Below, one piece after another: positions 10,667 through 22,900 of a stretch of DNA of 64,000 bases; position 1 is the first letter of the stretch, and every line of letters starts with the position of its first letter. The notes below the pieces were generated by a model, which searched no databases, was not told the DNA's origin, and saw only the letters and a list, made by a program, of their open reading frames with translations. The DNA is from Haematobia irritans. Lineage: Eukaryota > Arthropoda > Insecta > Diptera > Muscidae. The stretch is taken from NCBI RefSeq assembly GCF_050003625.1, contig NC_134398.1, forward strand, positions 82,802,003 through 82,866,002. Direction: 5' to 3'. A program made the translations under genes and the position numbers.

Positions 10667-11553
10667 TAGCAGTACAAAAACGATGAAATGTTGCTCCTGT
10701 GCCGAATTCTGGAGGGAAACACAGGCTTCTAAATGACTCAGATGCCCGCTTGATATTACGCCAAATGCAAAATAAAAGTTCGAGAATACGTTAACAGGTT
10801 GTCTTGTCAATAAACAAGAATGTAAGTCCACCAAAGGCTTGTAGAGCGTTTCGCAGATTTGGATATGTGTCAGAAGTTAAAAAGAAAAAATTAGCACTAC
10901 CTGACAGAAACTTAAAATCTGACAGATTTATATGTGACGCTCTGTACTAAGGATCCGAAATTTAAGAGAATTTGCTACATCTGTTTCAAATTTCAAGCAC
11001 TCCGCCGTTAGTGATACAATAATGCGTCTCATATGAAAATGTACCAAGGTAATATGTCGATTATTTCTAGAATCCCAGACACAAAGAAAAAATTACAGTC
11101 GAACACTCTGGTAATACTTGGGACTACTTGGTAACGATGATGGTAACCCCTTAATATCAAGGCCAAATATCTTTAAAATGAAAAAAAATTGTGATTAAAA
11201 GAAAGTTCATAATCTTGGTTTTAAAAATGTTCGCATCCCTCCGTTAAAATCGCGTCTCTTTGAAGTAAGGCCACTTTTCCTTAAAATAAGGAAAAACATG
11301 TTTGCTTTACAGCATTACCCACATATTCATTAAAGTTAACGTAAACTTTAAACCTACTATTACCATAAAAATTCCGTTTTTGAAATTAAAAAAAACAACA
11401 ACATTTTTTTTACTTTCTGTTATAATTTGGATTTTATACCGCATTCACATTTCTAAATACATTTCCAAAATGCACTTTAACTAGTTTGCCTTATAAAAAC
11501 AGGATTTCAAATCCACTATTAGTAGATTTCTAACCAATGTAAATGGGCTATTA
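10667..11553. other. No gene seen; AT-rich intergenic or intronic DNA
   Basis: No extended open frame with recognisable content. 11480-11540 (GCCTTATAAAAACAGG and GATTTCAAATCCAC) resembles 18190-18240, so it is probably part of a small repeat. Confidence 0.4.
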
Positions 11554-11900
11554 CACTGAAAAAAAACATGCCCGGATTTTGTCTTCACACACCCTCAAAA
11601 AAAATCGCTTCTTTAACATATGTTCCAAACATATTTTGCAGGAAGCACATATATTATTGCATACTGCCGAAACATTAATATGTTTGTTTTATGTGAACAT
11701 ATTATATGTTTGGAAGCATTTTGAGCCAAAAATATTATATGCTTGGAAGAATTTTTCCCAAACACGATTGTGCTCATTCCCTAACATACTCGTAATTTTC
11801 ACTTCCACGAAACTTTTTAGTTATTGGAACCTTTCTCTGTAATACAAATAATGTTGAAGAAATTATTCACTTTTATACATTTTTTAAATTTTACCTTTCG

Positions 11901-11970
11901 CCTGCACGGAGAATCGAACCGAGGACCATACAGTTTGTAAGCCAACACACTATCCACTGGGCTACGTAGC
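11901..11970 (-). ncRNA. tRNA-like module A (TAC loop), Pol III type
   Basis: Minus strand: GCTACGTAGCCCAGTGGATA, then CTTACAA in the anticodon-loop position, then B box GGTTCGATTCT and CCGTGCAGGC. The acceptor and T stems pair poorly, so this is tRNA-derived rather than a real tRNA. It reads away from module B. The same piece is in Z5 (19731-19800) and Z6 (50291-50360). Confidence 0.6.
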
Positions 11971-12085
11971 TGTTATAGTCACCAGTAGATAATTATCGTT
12001 TTAAGTTACATTTATATAGCATAGTTTGCAGCGCCCACGAGCCCATGCAAACATAACATTATTTAACAGAAACATACATTTGTTT

Positions 12086-12156
12086 GCCACGTGGAGCAGT
12101 GGTTAGCATGTCTGCCTTGCATGCAAAGGGTCGTGGGTTCAATCCCTGCTCCGACC
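12086..12156 (+). ncRNA. tRNA-Ala(TGC)-like module B followed by a T tract
   Basis: GCCACGTGGAGCAGTGGTTA gives an A-box-like part. CTTGCAT aligns with a tRNA anticodon loop (TGC). GGGTTCAATCCC forms a B box, with a T stem GTGGG/CCTGC. An oligo-T tract (from about 12162), a Pol III stop signal, starts within 8 bases of the end. The module is closely similar to the head of the SINEs at 5610 and 47459. Confidence 0.65.
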
Positions 12157-13611
12157 GAACATTTTTTTTTTTGTTTTTTTTTTTTTTAATTTACACATTT
12201 ATATTTATACTATATTATTTTTTTTTAAATGAAACTTCGAAATGTGTGTTATTAAAGATTTATAGTCAGTAACAGTGCTTGATATAAACGAAATTGACTG
12301 ATTTTTGGATAAAATATTATTTTTTATTGCAAAAATAACAATCTTGTAATAAAAAACTGTTTTTGTACAAAACTTTAAAATTTGGAAGGAATTCAAAAAC
12401 TAACAAAAGAAGAACGTGGAGTCGAGTATAAACATACATACATAATTTTATAATATAAACATAAATTTATTTAGGAGTGAACAGTTTTTTACTAGCATTT
12501 AACACCATCGCTCTAAAATTCCTTTTATTTTTCTTTAATAATTCATTTTAAAGAAAATAAACTTTTTAAATTGTTTTAGCTGTAAAACTCGAACTTAATG
12601 CCCGCTTTTATATTTGATGGTGTCCGTCAACTCCTCGTGGACTACTTTTTAATAAAGAGGAAATAAAGTTTGTTTTTTTTTTACATTTTACTGTGTAATT
12701 TTTCACTATTTCCTCCTTATTTCATTTTACTGTCCCAACTCTAAAAAGAGTATAGTGCCCTTTCGTTATTTTTATGAAGACCCCTGATTTCTTTTAACGA
12801 ACCAAGAAAAAAATTGTGCCCATAATGCCAAAATGATAAACAAAACACATGTCCACACATACATAAAATGCTGCTCTCAAGGCGAAAACATAAGCTGTTT
12901 GTTTTTGAAATGTCTATTCTCTTGGTTCAGAATGTATATTCTCTTTATTCAAATTAAATAATATTTAGACTTAAACATATCAAATTTTTGGCCTTATCAT
13001 AAAACAGTTTTCCGAAACAACATACAAGCGGTTTCACAGAAATTGTTCTCTTTTGACTCTTTTGCTGTGTTATATTGATATCTTTCGTCAACTCTCCCGG
13101 TTTCCATCTCTATTTCTCTCTATACTCTCTCTCTCTGTCGCTTTGAATAAAATATCACAACATATGTATGTTTAGTCGAAATTTGTAAATTTATATATGT
13201 TTGAATTCACACATATGATTTTTATGAAACATTGATGCCCCAAACATAATATATTCTAACATATTAACATAGATGTCCCAAACATTTAGTGTTAGTTTAG
13301 GAACATTACATGTTCGCACTTAAATATATTGTGGTTTAAAATCGTGCCCGAAACACATTTTGTTTATATCGGAACATATGAAAAACATATTTTTCTAACA
13401 GTGCACTTGTGAGTTTGATATTGATTCCGAGCCGAAGAGGCGGAGAATTGAAGTAAGGACACATTTAAACCCCGATTCTCTTTGAAATATGAGTTTTTAA
13501 TTTAAAAAAATTAATTTATTACTTGTTTTCAATTTTTTTATTCATGCAAAGCAAAGTCCATTAACGTGTGTTACTTACGACAACTTAAATTTCCAAATTT
13601 AGACTCGCTAT

Positions 13612-14602
13612 CATTAGCGTAGCTAGACAATTTTGCTAGCTAAAAATTAATAGACTGAAGTTATAGATTCATTTAACCCTCTAATGCCCAATCCTGCCTT
13701 TAGGCGGGCTTCGTTATATGAGGAAGCCTTTAGTAAAACACACCTTAAGCCAACAAAACTGGGTAAAATAAAAAGAAAATTTCGTTAAAACTGTTCAAGA
13801 GGCTTTGCAGCATATACTGAATTTTGCCGTATAATTTTTTCTTGTGGCGAAAAAATTGGGGCATTAGAGGGTTAATATCTTATTTTATAAAAATGAATAA
13901 AAAGTCAGACTTCAACATAACTAGACAATTAATTTATAATAAAGCAACTAATAGTTCCATAATTTTCCCAGCAAAAAATTTGAAGTTGTTCTAAAGACAC
14001 AACTTTAAGGTAAAAGCACTTCCAAAAATGTCCTCATTAAGATGCTAATTGTTTTAGCTATACTGGAAGTTTTTAAAATGCAATTTCTACAACTTTTTTT
14101 TCATATTTTTAATGGGTATTTTTTTAAATACGTTAAAAAAGGGTAAACATTAATAACATTTTGCCGCAAAAAGAGCCAAATCTATTCTAGGAATATCGAT
14201 AATTTTTGGAAATGTTCGAGGTCAAACGTTTCGGTGTAAGAATGCATTAAAAAAATAAACATTTTTTTTTGGAAAATTGTCACACAAATTTTTAATTCAC
14301 ATTCAAAACACTGAATTCAGATCACACCCTAAAAAGTCATTCAAATTTAGTGCAACAGCTGTTGAAATGGTGGACATCCGTCCTAGGACAAGCCCATGTT
14401 ATATTCATAACTTCTGCGCCAATTTTCCACCACTTCCGGATCCAAATATAACATTTTCACTACTTTTTTGGTAACGCTTTCTTGTGGGAGATATATAGAA
14501 ACAATGGAAAATCGTAAATAGGTTTTCAAATTCTGGGGGGGGGGGCTAAAATTTTTCTGGAGGGGTCTAAGCCCCCTCCCCAGAGGCCTTCATACGCTTA
14601 TG
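13612..14602. mobile_element. hAT-3: nonautonomous hAT (991 bp) inside Y-a
   Basis: Ends CATTAGCGTA and (inverted) CATAAGCGTA, with the 8-bp duplication CTCGCTAT at 13604-13611 and 14603-14610. The right subterminal region has a G run and CCCCCTCCCC (14530-14590), like the G/C-rich ends of hAT-1. It contains a piggyBac-type MITE. No transposase is readable. Confidence 0.85.
13677..13871. mobile_element. piggyBac-type MITE (195 bp)
   Basis: Inverted ends CCCTCTAATGCCC and GGGGCATTAGAGGG, flanked by TTAA on both sides (13673-13676, 13872-13875). The TTAA target and CCCT start are piggyBac features. The left part of another copy begins at about 57698. Confidence 0.92.
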
Positions 14603-14954
14603 CTCGCTATAAGTAAAAATTATGAATTATGTTTCAAGTAAAACCCGTCTTTTTGTAGCCAAGATGCAAAATTTAAAGACGATTTCATTAACTTTGAAGA
14701 TTTTTTCAGAAGTATTAAAGCCAAGTTGTCCTTAGTAAAACGAAATTTACTTTCATGTTAGGGTACCCAATTGTAAGTTGAATCTTTTATAATTAATTAT
14801 AAGGACAAAACGGCTTCATTGAAAAGCTTATCGACTTTTGGACAAGGAAAAAAACTTTATATCACAGAAATGCGTCTTCTATGCTAAGCGAAATTCGCAT
14901 TCGTATTTTATGGGCATGAAATCTTTGGCGTCACGATAATATTTTTTTTCAGTG

Positions 14955-15659
14955 CATACTGACATTTATTTGTCTCTATTTGAAAAAGCGGAATCAATAC
15001 CAAACTCTTCAAAGGAAAGTTAAAATAGTTGGATCCAAGTCAACTTTTTTTAGTTGGTCTACCAAAGTATCAAAATCAAGCCTACACGCAAAAAATAAAG
15101 ATAACGATAAGAACGAGACAACAAAGAATAAATCTTTGATTATTACAACCGTTACCATGTTCATTATCCCTAAAGGGGAAGAGAGTTTCTTTTCTTGTTT
15201 TAATTAAAAGTACAGCCTATACTTTTTATGAGAGTGTGAAAAAAAAAAAACAAAATTCACACATCGAATATTTGTGACTGTATTCATTTCCCGATTTTCC
15301 CACAGTGAATTACTGATTTGTTTACTACTAATCAGGATATGATATAACTTGGCATAATTACATCGTTCCACTTTATTACAGATGGTTTTGCGGGGCAAAT
15401 TTATGTACTTACATAGTGTTTTTTTATGTTAATTTTTTTTTTGATTATTTTTTCTTTTTGTACGATGATATAGGCACGAAATTGGGGATAGTAGTTGGAT
15501 CTGTTTCTATCTATCCTGTAGTACAAATTCCACTGAACACAATGAGAGAATATACCGGAGATACAGATATATGCATATCGTTCAGCTGCACCATTCGCGA
15601 GATATCCACCAGCTAAAAGGCCGTTGGCAAATTTTGAATTTCTGAGTTTTTATCACTCA
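14955..15659. other. Low-repeat region, no gene seen
   Basis: Mostly unlike the repeats elsewhere, apart from a Y-like scrap near 14985-15030. No long open frame has recognisable content. Confidence 0.4.
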
Positions 15660-16154
15660 CAAACGCTCGCGAAAGCTTGCAGTTAAATTTTTAAAAAGGC
15701 GCTACGGAAAATTGATCGAATGGATCCCTGAATGTGGTAGCTTCAATTGAAATTTGATCGAAATTTCGGGATACTTTGTTTCGCGACAACACTTCACTTA
15801 ACACTGACTTTAAGATTTTCTTGGGATCTGTGTCGTTTCTGGGGGGTTGGAAATGTTCAATTTTCGAATCGAATCTCAGAACACGCGTCAAATCTTTGCA
15901 CCATACTACGACGAACGTACATAAACGATAGGCATGTATGTACGTCGTCGTCAAATGCAAACGCCTATATACAACTGATGTTAATACCGAAGAGATACTC
16001 GAAGATGTTTCTAAATAATAAAAAAAAAAAAACAAAAATCATAAAAAAATACAGAAAATCGCCACAATTCATTCCAGAGATAAGAAGGCTCGATTTTACG
16101 ACAACGATAGACGACAACAACATCAACAGCGCATTCAGGAAAAATACAACGAGT
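15660..16154 (+). other. Candidate noncoding first exon of a host gene
   Basis: A stretch of higher complexity and higher GC, with CpG-containing words, CGACAACAACATCAACAGCG (typical of fly 5' leaders) and a good donor AGT|GTAAGT at 16155-16160. No open frame from a start codon is convincing (the 15747-16208 frame has no family match I recognise). The promoter would be near 15600-15700. The partner exon would lie to the right, possibly beyond the window. This is inference only. Confidence 0.25.
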
Positions 16155-16160
16155 GTAAGT

Positions 16161-17610
16161 ACACTCAATATGGAACCGAAGAAGAGGAACCCGGGCTTCG
16201 ATCAGTAAATACCAATACATATCCCACTGACATTTTGCTATACCAATTCAAAGCATACTCCTCTCACCCATTCCACCGCCCTTTCTTCCATTCAGCCGGC
16301 CATCCACCATTGATCCATTCATGCGTCCGTCGTTCATCCTATGCTCGAAATTATTTTCGATCGAGTCTTAACACTAGCCACAGATCGATTCTAAGGTTAT
16401 CAGCATTTGATGGATACACTGCACAAAACGGTCACCGATTTGTCGTTCATCACTGTACCCTGATTGCTTTTGCTGGACGATTTGCTGATGTCAAAGAGGA
16501 CGTAGGTGATGACTGAGAGTATGTGATTTACTCGTACGTACCTACGACAAAGCAACCAAATTGTGGGCTTGTATTTTCGCATGCTGCCGTCATAGCTAAT
16601 TGCTGTGCTGAATTTAAGTGGCACTCCGTAGATGTAGACCAACAACTCTGTACGCTATCTGTGAGTAATGGAAAAACACCCCACTCTTAGGATTGACTGA
16701 GCCGTCGATGGTTTGTGGCAGCCAAAGATGTTGATGATGGGAAAACAGAAGCCTATCTGTAGATTATCGGCTGGGAGGTTTTGGGAAAACTGAATCATTT
16801 GCTGAACTTTACCTTTTGAATGTCGTAGATAGTCCATAGCGAGGAATTGGACGTCATTATTTTCCGACTGCAGTATATGGCTGATTACAAGTCCGTGTTT
16901 TCGATTTTGAATGTATGAAATACGTTTGCACGTTTTATTATTATTATGTTTTTTGTTTTTCCTCTTTTGTTTTTTTGCTAATCAAATATAAAAATAATAT
17001 TTTGCTTCGGTTTAAAATAAATTGTAAACACCAAAACACTCTATGTTTTCGTTATTTTTGATTATTTAGAAAGATAGGGGTTTCCGCTATGAATCAAAGG
17101 GGTTTTCACTGTTCTTCCATAATAATCCCAATAGCAAATTATTACTTTCAGTGGATAAATATTCCAAATTAAATATTTGACTTTTAGAGAATAAACATTT
17201 TTTTATTATCAAAATATATTTTAATATCAAAATGCGTGTCCTGTTCATGGTAATGGAATGCGCATTACATATATATTTTAAGAAAAATTCCTACGACTTA
17301 GAATTCTACGAAATCAAGTTTGTTGCATTTAAAACATCATAATGCAGTTTTAAAAAAATATATTTTTCCTGAAAATCTATAGTATTTCTGTGTAATCTGA
17401 AACCAAAATTGAAAATAAAATTTTGTCCGAAAATTTTAAAACCTACGAATTGGAGAATAATTAATATTTACCAGAGATAAAAGTAATGTTGGTAAAAAAT
17501 TGGTGTAATGTAAAAATATATCTATGCTCTACTGAAATCAAATTGTTTATTTGTAAACAAAAACTTAGCACTGTCACTATTTTTGCAAAAAAAAACACAA
17601 AAAATAGAAA
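16161..17610. other. Low-repeat DNA, no gene recognised
   Basis: 16230-16860 has mixed composition and several short open frames on both strands, none with a family I recognise. 16900-17600 is AT-rich. It may be intron or regulatory DNA of a host gene. Confidence 0.35.
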
Positions 17611-18300
17611 ACAAGTAAAGAAAGTCTGAAGTCGGGCGGTGCCGACTATATTATACCCTTCACCACAATGTATGCCAACATTTTTGATACCATCTTAACA
17701 CCTTCAATTTTTTAGGAGGTTTATATTCCCATATACCCAGCAAAAACTAGGTAACCACATCTCATTACAAGTTACATTACCAGGAGTAAAACTGTCATTA
17801 CACATTGCATTACATTGCGGTGAGTTATAATGACTAACTTGTAATGGCAATAATAAATACTTCTCGGTAATTTTTGAATTGATATTCTCAAAATGTAATG
17901 CATTTGGCCGTTAATGACTTAATAAAATATAATAAATGACGGTGCCATTAGGTATAATTATTCACATAATTGAGCATTTACTTAAAAAAAAAGTATCAAC
18001 TATAAATAAATAAAATAAAAAAAAAAAAAACTCAAAAAGAATATGTTATGTAACGGTAATTCTGAAGATTTTCCGTTAAGGAATATTCTTCACGAATATT
18101 TCATAATAATTGTGTTTTAAATTAATGATATTACTCATTCACATTACACTTTCAAAATCGACTTCACACTTTCAAAATCGATTTCAACTGCCATTTGCCT
18201 TATAAAAAGGATATATAAAATCCACTTTTAGTGGATTTAGATTTAGTATAAAATCCACTTTAGTAGATTTAGTAGATTTCGAACATAATGTGAATCTAAC
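17611..18300. repeat. Helitron-like terminus scrap and a small repeat
   Basis: 17611-17680 starts AAACAAGTAAAGAAAGTC followed by the hairpin GTCGGGCGGTGCCGAC and TATTATACCCTTCACC, the same arrangement as the W terminus. 17750-18240 begins CCCAGCAAAAACTAGGTA and is AT-rich, with several ATTACA/TGTAAT words. No gene. Confidence 0.45.
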
Positions 18301-18306
18301 TCCCTT

Positions 18307-18526
18307 ACGGCCATATTCATGTAGCTCCGTTAGACTTTAACTCCCAGTTAACAGAAAGTAAAATGGATATATCTTCTCTCGGGTTTATTTTAACTGAAAA
18401 ATTTTTAGCAGTTAAGTTCCTAACTGGCATATGGAATATATAGCCAAGATGACAGTTATGTCCATAGTACGGTTTAAAAGTTTGTTAGCTAACGTACCAC
18501 TAACGGAGCTTCATGAAAATGGGGGT
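18307..18526. mobile_element. MITE N, copy 1
   Basis: Inverted ends ACGGCCATATTCATGTAGCT and, reversed, a decayed ACCCCCATTTTCATGAAGCT. The interior is partly self-complementary (TTAACTGGCAGTTAA-like words). The match at 59403-59627 is strong. The target duplication is unclear. Confidence 0.65.
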
Positions 18527-19730
18527 TAAACGACAACATTTGCCTGTAATCTTATTTAGATGATTTAGGATGGGGGTATATTAACTTTGTCATTCCGTTT
18601 GTAAAACATCGAAATATTGCTCTAAGACCCCATAAAGTATATATATGTAGGTCGGATGGTATTGTAAATGGGCCATATCGGCCCACTTTTACGTATAGCC
18701 CCCATATAAACGAACCCCCAAATTTTTTTGTGGGGACTCTAAGAGAAGGAAATTTCATACGATCCGTCTGAAATTTGGTACATGGTGTCAGCATATGACC
18801 TACCCACCATGCAAAAATTGGTCCACATCGGTCCATAATTATATATAGTTCCATATAAAACGATCCTCAGATTTGGCTTGCGGAGCCTCTAAGAGAAGCA
18901 AATTTCATCCGATCCGGCTGAAATTTGGTACATGGTGTTAGTGTATGGTCTCTAATAACCATGCAAAAATTGGTCGAAATCGGTCCATAATTATATATAG
19001 CCCCCATATAAACCGGTTACCAGATTTGACCTCCGGAGCCTCTTGGAAGACCAAAATTCATCCGATTCGGTTGAAATTTGGTACGTGATGTTAGTATATG
19101 TTATCCAACAACCATGCAGGAATTGGTTCATATCAGTCCATAATTAGATATAGTCCCCATATAAACCGATCCCCAGATTTGACCTCCGGTGCCTTTTGGA
19201 GAAACAAAATTCATCCGATCTGGTTGAAATTTGGTACGTGGTGGTAGTATATGATATTTAACAGCCATGCCAAAAGTGGTCCATATCAGTCCATAATCAT
19301 ATATAGCCTCGATCCCGAGATTGGGTTTTGGAGCCTCATGGAGGAGCAAATTGCATCCGAGTCAGATGAAATTTGGTACATTGTGCTAGTATATGGCCGT
19401 TAACAACCATGCCTAACTACACCCTCAAAAAAAATCGCTTCTTTAACATATGTTCCAAAAATATTTTGCAGGAAGCACATATATTATTGCATACTGCCGA
19501 AACATTAATATGTTTGTTTTATGTGAACATATTATATGTTTGGAAGCATTTTGAGCCAAAAAATATTATATGCTTGGAAGAATTTTTCCCAAACACGATT
19601 GTGCTCATTCCCTAACATACTCGTAATTTTCACTTCCACGAAATTTTTTAGTTTTGGCACCTTTCTCTGTAATACAAATAATGTTGAAGAAATTATTCAC
19701 TTTTATAAATTTTTTAAATTTTACCTTTCG

Positions 19731-19800
19731 CCTGCACGGAGAATCGAACCGAAGACCATACAGTTTGTAAGCCAACACACTATCCACTGGGCTACGTAGC
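19731..19800 (-). ncRNA. tRNA-like module A of Z5
   Basis: Same as 11901-11970, with one change next to the B box (GGTTCGATTCT kept). Confidence 0.6.
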
Positions 19801-19915
19801 TGTTATAGTCACCAGTAGATAATTATCGTTTTAAGTTACATTTATATAGCATAGTTTGCAGCGCCCACGAGCCCATGCAAACATAACATTATTTAACAGA
19901 AACATACATTTGTTT

Positions 19916-19986
19916 GCCACGTGGAGCAGTGGTTAGCATGTCTGCCTTGCATGCAAAGGGTCGTGGGTTCAATCCCTGCTCCGACC
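19916..19986 (+). ncRNA. tRNA-Ala(TGC)-like module B of Z5
   Basis: Same as 12086-12156. It is followed by a tract of T runs broken by G, so its stop signal differs in length from those in Z4 and Z6. Confidence 0.65.
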
Positions 19987-22900
19987 GAACATTTTTTTTT
20001 TTGTTTTTGTTTTTGTTTTTTAATTTACACATTTATATTTATACTATATTAATTTTTTTAAATGAAACATCGAAATGTGCGTTAGTAAAGATTTATAGTC
20101 AGTAACAGTGCTTGATATAAACGAAATTGAATGATTTTTGGATAAAATATTATTTTTTATTGCAAAAATAACAATCTTGTAATAAAAAACTGTTTTTGTA
20201 CAAAACTTTAAAATTTGGAAGGAATTCAAAAACTAACAAAAGAAGAACGTGGAGTCGAGTATAAACATACATACATAATTTTGTAATATAAACATAAATT
20301 TATTTAGGAGTGAACAGTTTTTTACTAGCATTTAACACCATCGCTCTAAAATTCCTTTTATTTTTCTTTAATAATTCATTTTAAAGAAAATAAACTTTTT
20401 AAATTGTTTTAGCTGTAAAAGTCGAACTTAATGCCCGCTTTTATATTTGATGGTGTCCGTCAACTCCTCGTGGACTACTAAAGAGGAACTAAAGTTTGTT
20501 TTTTTTACATTTTACTGTGTAATTTTTCACTATTTCCTCCTTATTTCATTTTACCGTGCCAACTCTAAAAAGAGTATAGTGCCCTTTCGTTATTTTTATG
20601 AAGACCCCTGATTTCTTTTAACGAACCAAGAAAAAAATAATGCCAAAATGATAAACAAAACATATGTCCACACATACATAAAATGCTGCTCTCAAGGCGA
20701 AAACATAAGCTGTTTGTTTTTGAAATGTCTATTCTCTTGGTTCAGAATGTATATTCTCTTTATTCAAATTAAATAATATTTAGACTTAAACATATCAAAT
20801 TTTTGGCCTTATCATAAAACAGTTTTCCGAAACAACATACAAGCGGTTTCAGAGAAATTGTTCTCTTTTGACTCTTTTGCTGTGTTATATTGATATCTTT
20901 CGTCAACTCTCCCGGTTTCCATCTCTATTTCTCTCTATACTCTCTCTGTCGCTTTGAATAAAATATCACAACATATGTATGTTTAGTTGAAATTTGTAAA
21001 TTTATATATGTTTGTATTCACACATATGATTTTTATGAAACATTCATGCCCCAAACATAATATATTCTAACATATTAACATAGATGTCCCAAACATTTAG
21101 TGTTAGTTTAGGAAAATTACATGTTCGCACTTAAATATATTGTGGTTTAAAATCGTGCCCGAAACACATTTTGTTTATATCGGAACATATGAAAAACATA
21201 TTTTTCTAACAGTGTAGGTCCATATCGGTCTATAGTTATATATAGCCCTCAGATAAATCGATCCCCAATCACAAAAAATTGGTCCATATTAAGTTCATAA
21301 TTGTATATAGCCCCCATATAAGCGACCCCCATATTTCAATTCTGGATCGCTACCACGTATGGACTAATTCACAATTTAGAAAACGATGTTAAGAAGTTTT
21401 ACACAACCCAAGTAATTCGATTGTGGATGACAGTCTTTCGTAGAAGTTTCTACGCAATCCATCGTGGAGGGTACATAAGATTCAGTTGGCCGAACTTACG
21501 GCCGTATATACTTGTTTATTTCTACAATATTCGTTTCTATTCAAGTGCGATGTGCACCAATTTTTTAAACTTTCACAAAATGTCTAGACTCAAAATTTAA
21601 ATGGATTAATGACCGGGACGGACCACTATGTTAGTAAAAAAACAAGGAACATGTGGTTATTTTGGCCGTATTTGCTAAAATCGGAATAATATATATATTG
21701 GGGCTTTGTCTAATTCTGAGCAGATTTTGATAAAATTGGTCACACATTGCTAAAATTTTAATTGAACTCTCAGTGCGAAACTTCACAATTTTCGAAATGA
21801 AACTTAGGCCTCCGTGGTCATATGAATCTAAATCGGGCGAAAGATATATATCAAGTAAATCGGAGTGAAATTTTGAACTCTGGGGCCATAAAAGTAAGTA
21901 TATCGGACGAAGGATATATATGGCAGCTATATCTAAATCTGTACCACTTTTAACTAACTTTGGCATGCATAGTAAAAATGTTAGTTCCATTCCGTGTACA
22001 CAATTTTAAGTAAATCGGAGTGAAATTTTGACCTACGGTGGTCATATGACTAAGAATCGGATGACAGATATATATGGCAGCTATATCTAAATCTGAACCG
22101 ATTTCAACCAAATTTGGTAAGCATATTTATAATGTTAGTTCTACTCTTTGTGCAAAATTTTACGTATCTCGTGGAAAAACTTTGGCCTCTGGGACCATAG
22201 GAGTGCAAATCGGGCGAAAGCTATATATGGGAGCTATCCATTGAATTTGTTGCGCAAAAGAGCCATTGTTTCGTTAGCTGTGTGGCAAGTGGCACCGTCC
22301 TGCTGAAACCACATATCGTCCACATGCATATCTTCCAATTCGGACCATAAAAAGTTCGTTATCATCTCAAGATAGGCAACACCATTCACAGTAACTGCCT
22401 GACCGGCCTCATTTTGGAAAAAATACGGCCCGATGATGCCGCCAGCCCACACTGAAAAAACAGTGAACCCTTTTCCATTGCAAAATGAACTAAACTGTAG
22501 TAATATTGACCATAATTTAGCCCTTAAGATTTTTTTCAACTTGTTTAGTTTATAATTCTCTTAAATTTTAGTTCATCTATAACATTGTATTTTAGTTCAT
22601 TTTTACAACACCATAAGATTTATATACCCCTACCAAGTTAAAAAGTCAGTATTATTTTGGTTTACTTGCTTATTTTGTGGGAAACACTATAATACAAATT
22701 GGTTAACAGTCTCTTTAAAATGTCGACGACTAAACTAAAAATAAATCAATCATTCCACAGTACAGAGAAATTAAATAATTAAAGGAACAACAAACCGTTT
22801 TACTATTATGAAAATTTTCATACATTAAAATGAAACTTTCTTTAAGCAAAAGTACTTTATTGTAAAAACTTATGATAAAAGTTCTTAATACAATGTTTTT

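Larger units (their letters stand above)
11590..13403 (+). mobile_element. Z4: long Z-family element (1814 bp)
   Basis: Starts CACCCTCAAAAAAAATCGC and ends TTTTTCTAACAGTG, with CA before and after. It is inserted in Y between GTCTT and CTTGTG, where intact Y copies are continuous. It carries two tRNA-like modules pointing away from each other (minus 11970-11901, plus 12086-12156) and a long T tract right after the plus module. No protein gene; the short open frames are by-products. Confidence 0.9.
11554..14954 (-). mobile_element. Y-a: Y element split by Z4 and a hAT
   Basis: Left end CACTGAAAAAAAACATGCCC preceded by TA; right end ATTTTTTTTCAGTG. Y sequence is found at 11554-11589, 13404-13611 and 14603-14954; the gaps are Z4 and hAT-3 with their target duplications. 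Intact Y copies (54911, 55892, 57835) show the continuous order. No protein gene. Confidence 0.8.
19420..21214 (+). mobile_element. Z5: long Z-family element (1795 bp)
   Basis: CACCCTCAAAAAAAATCGC to TTTTTCTAACAGTG, flanked by TA (19418-19419, 21215-21216). The uninterrupted W site at about 40480 proves a 2-bp duplication. It is nearly the same as Z4 and Z6 along its length, with two tRNA-like modules and a variable T/G tract after module B. Confidence 0.92.
18568..21514 (-). mobile_element. W element, split by Z5
   Basis: 18568-19419 and 21215-21514 form one W copy. It runs from GGGTATATTAACTTTGTCAT through several 150-153 bp units (GGTCCATAATTATATATAGC in each) to the terminus GGCCGTATATACTTGTTT. 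The Z5 insertion sits in AACTAGGTCCATAT, which is uninterrupted at about 40480. Confidence 0.8.

Noticed and set aside
12086..12156. Module B as a real tRNA-Ala gene
   Set aside because: The acceptor stem pairs poorly, the anticodon stem has a mismatch, and the module is repeated inside a transposon.
12084..12272. Short open frames beginning MPRGAVVSMSALHAKGRG (also 19914 and 7130-7327) as a conserved small protein
   Set aside because: They overlap the tRNA-like module B of Z and run into the T tract; conservation is at the DNA level.
11590..13403. Z as a Tc1/mariner-type MITE because one copy is flanked by TA
   Set aside because: Other copies have CA, AG and CG, and restored host reading frames show these are the real target duplications.
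15747..16208. 153-codon plus-strand frame as a coding exon
   Set aside because: It contains a lysine and poly-A stretch and no domain I recognise, and it overlaps a likely noncoding leader.
17750..18240. A complete MITE starting CCCAGCAAAAACTAGG
   Set aside because: I could not find a matching right end or target duplication, so it is reported only as a small repeat.
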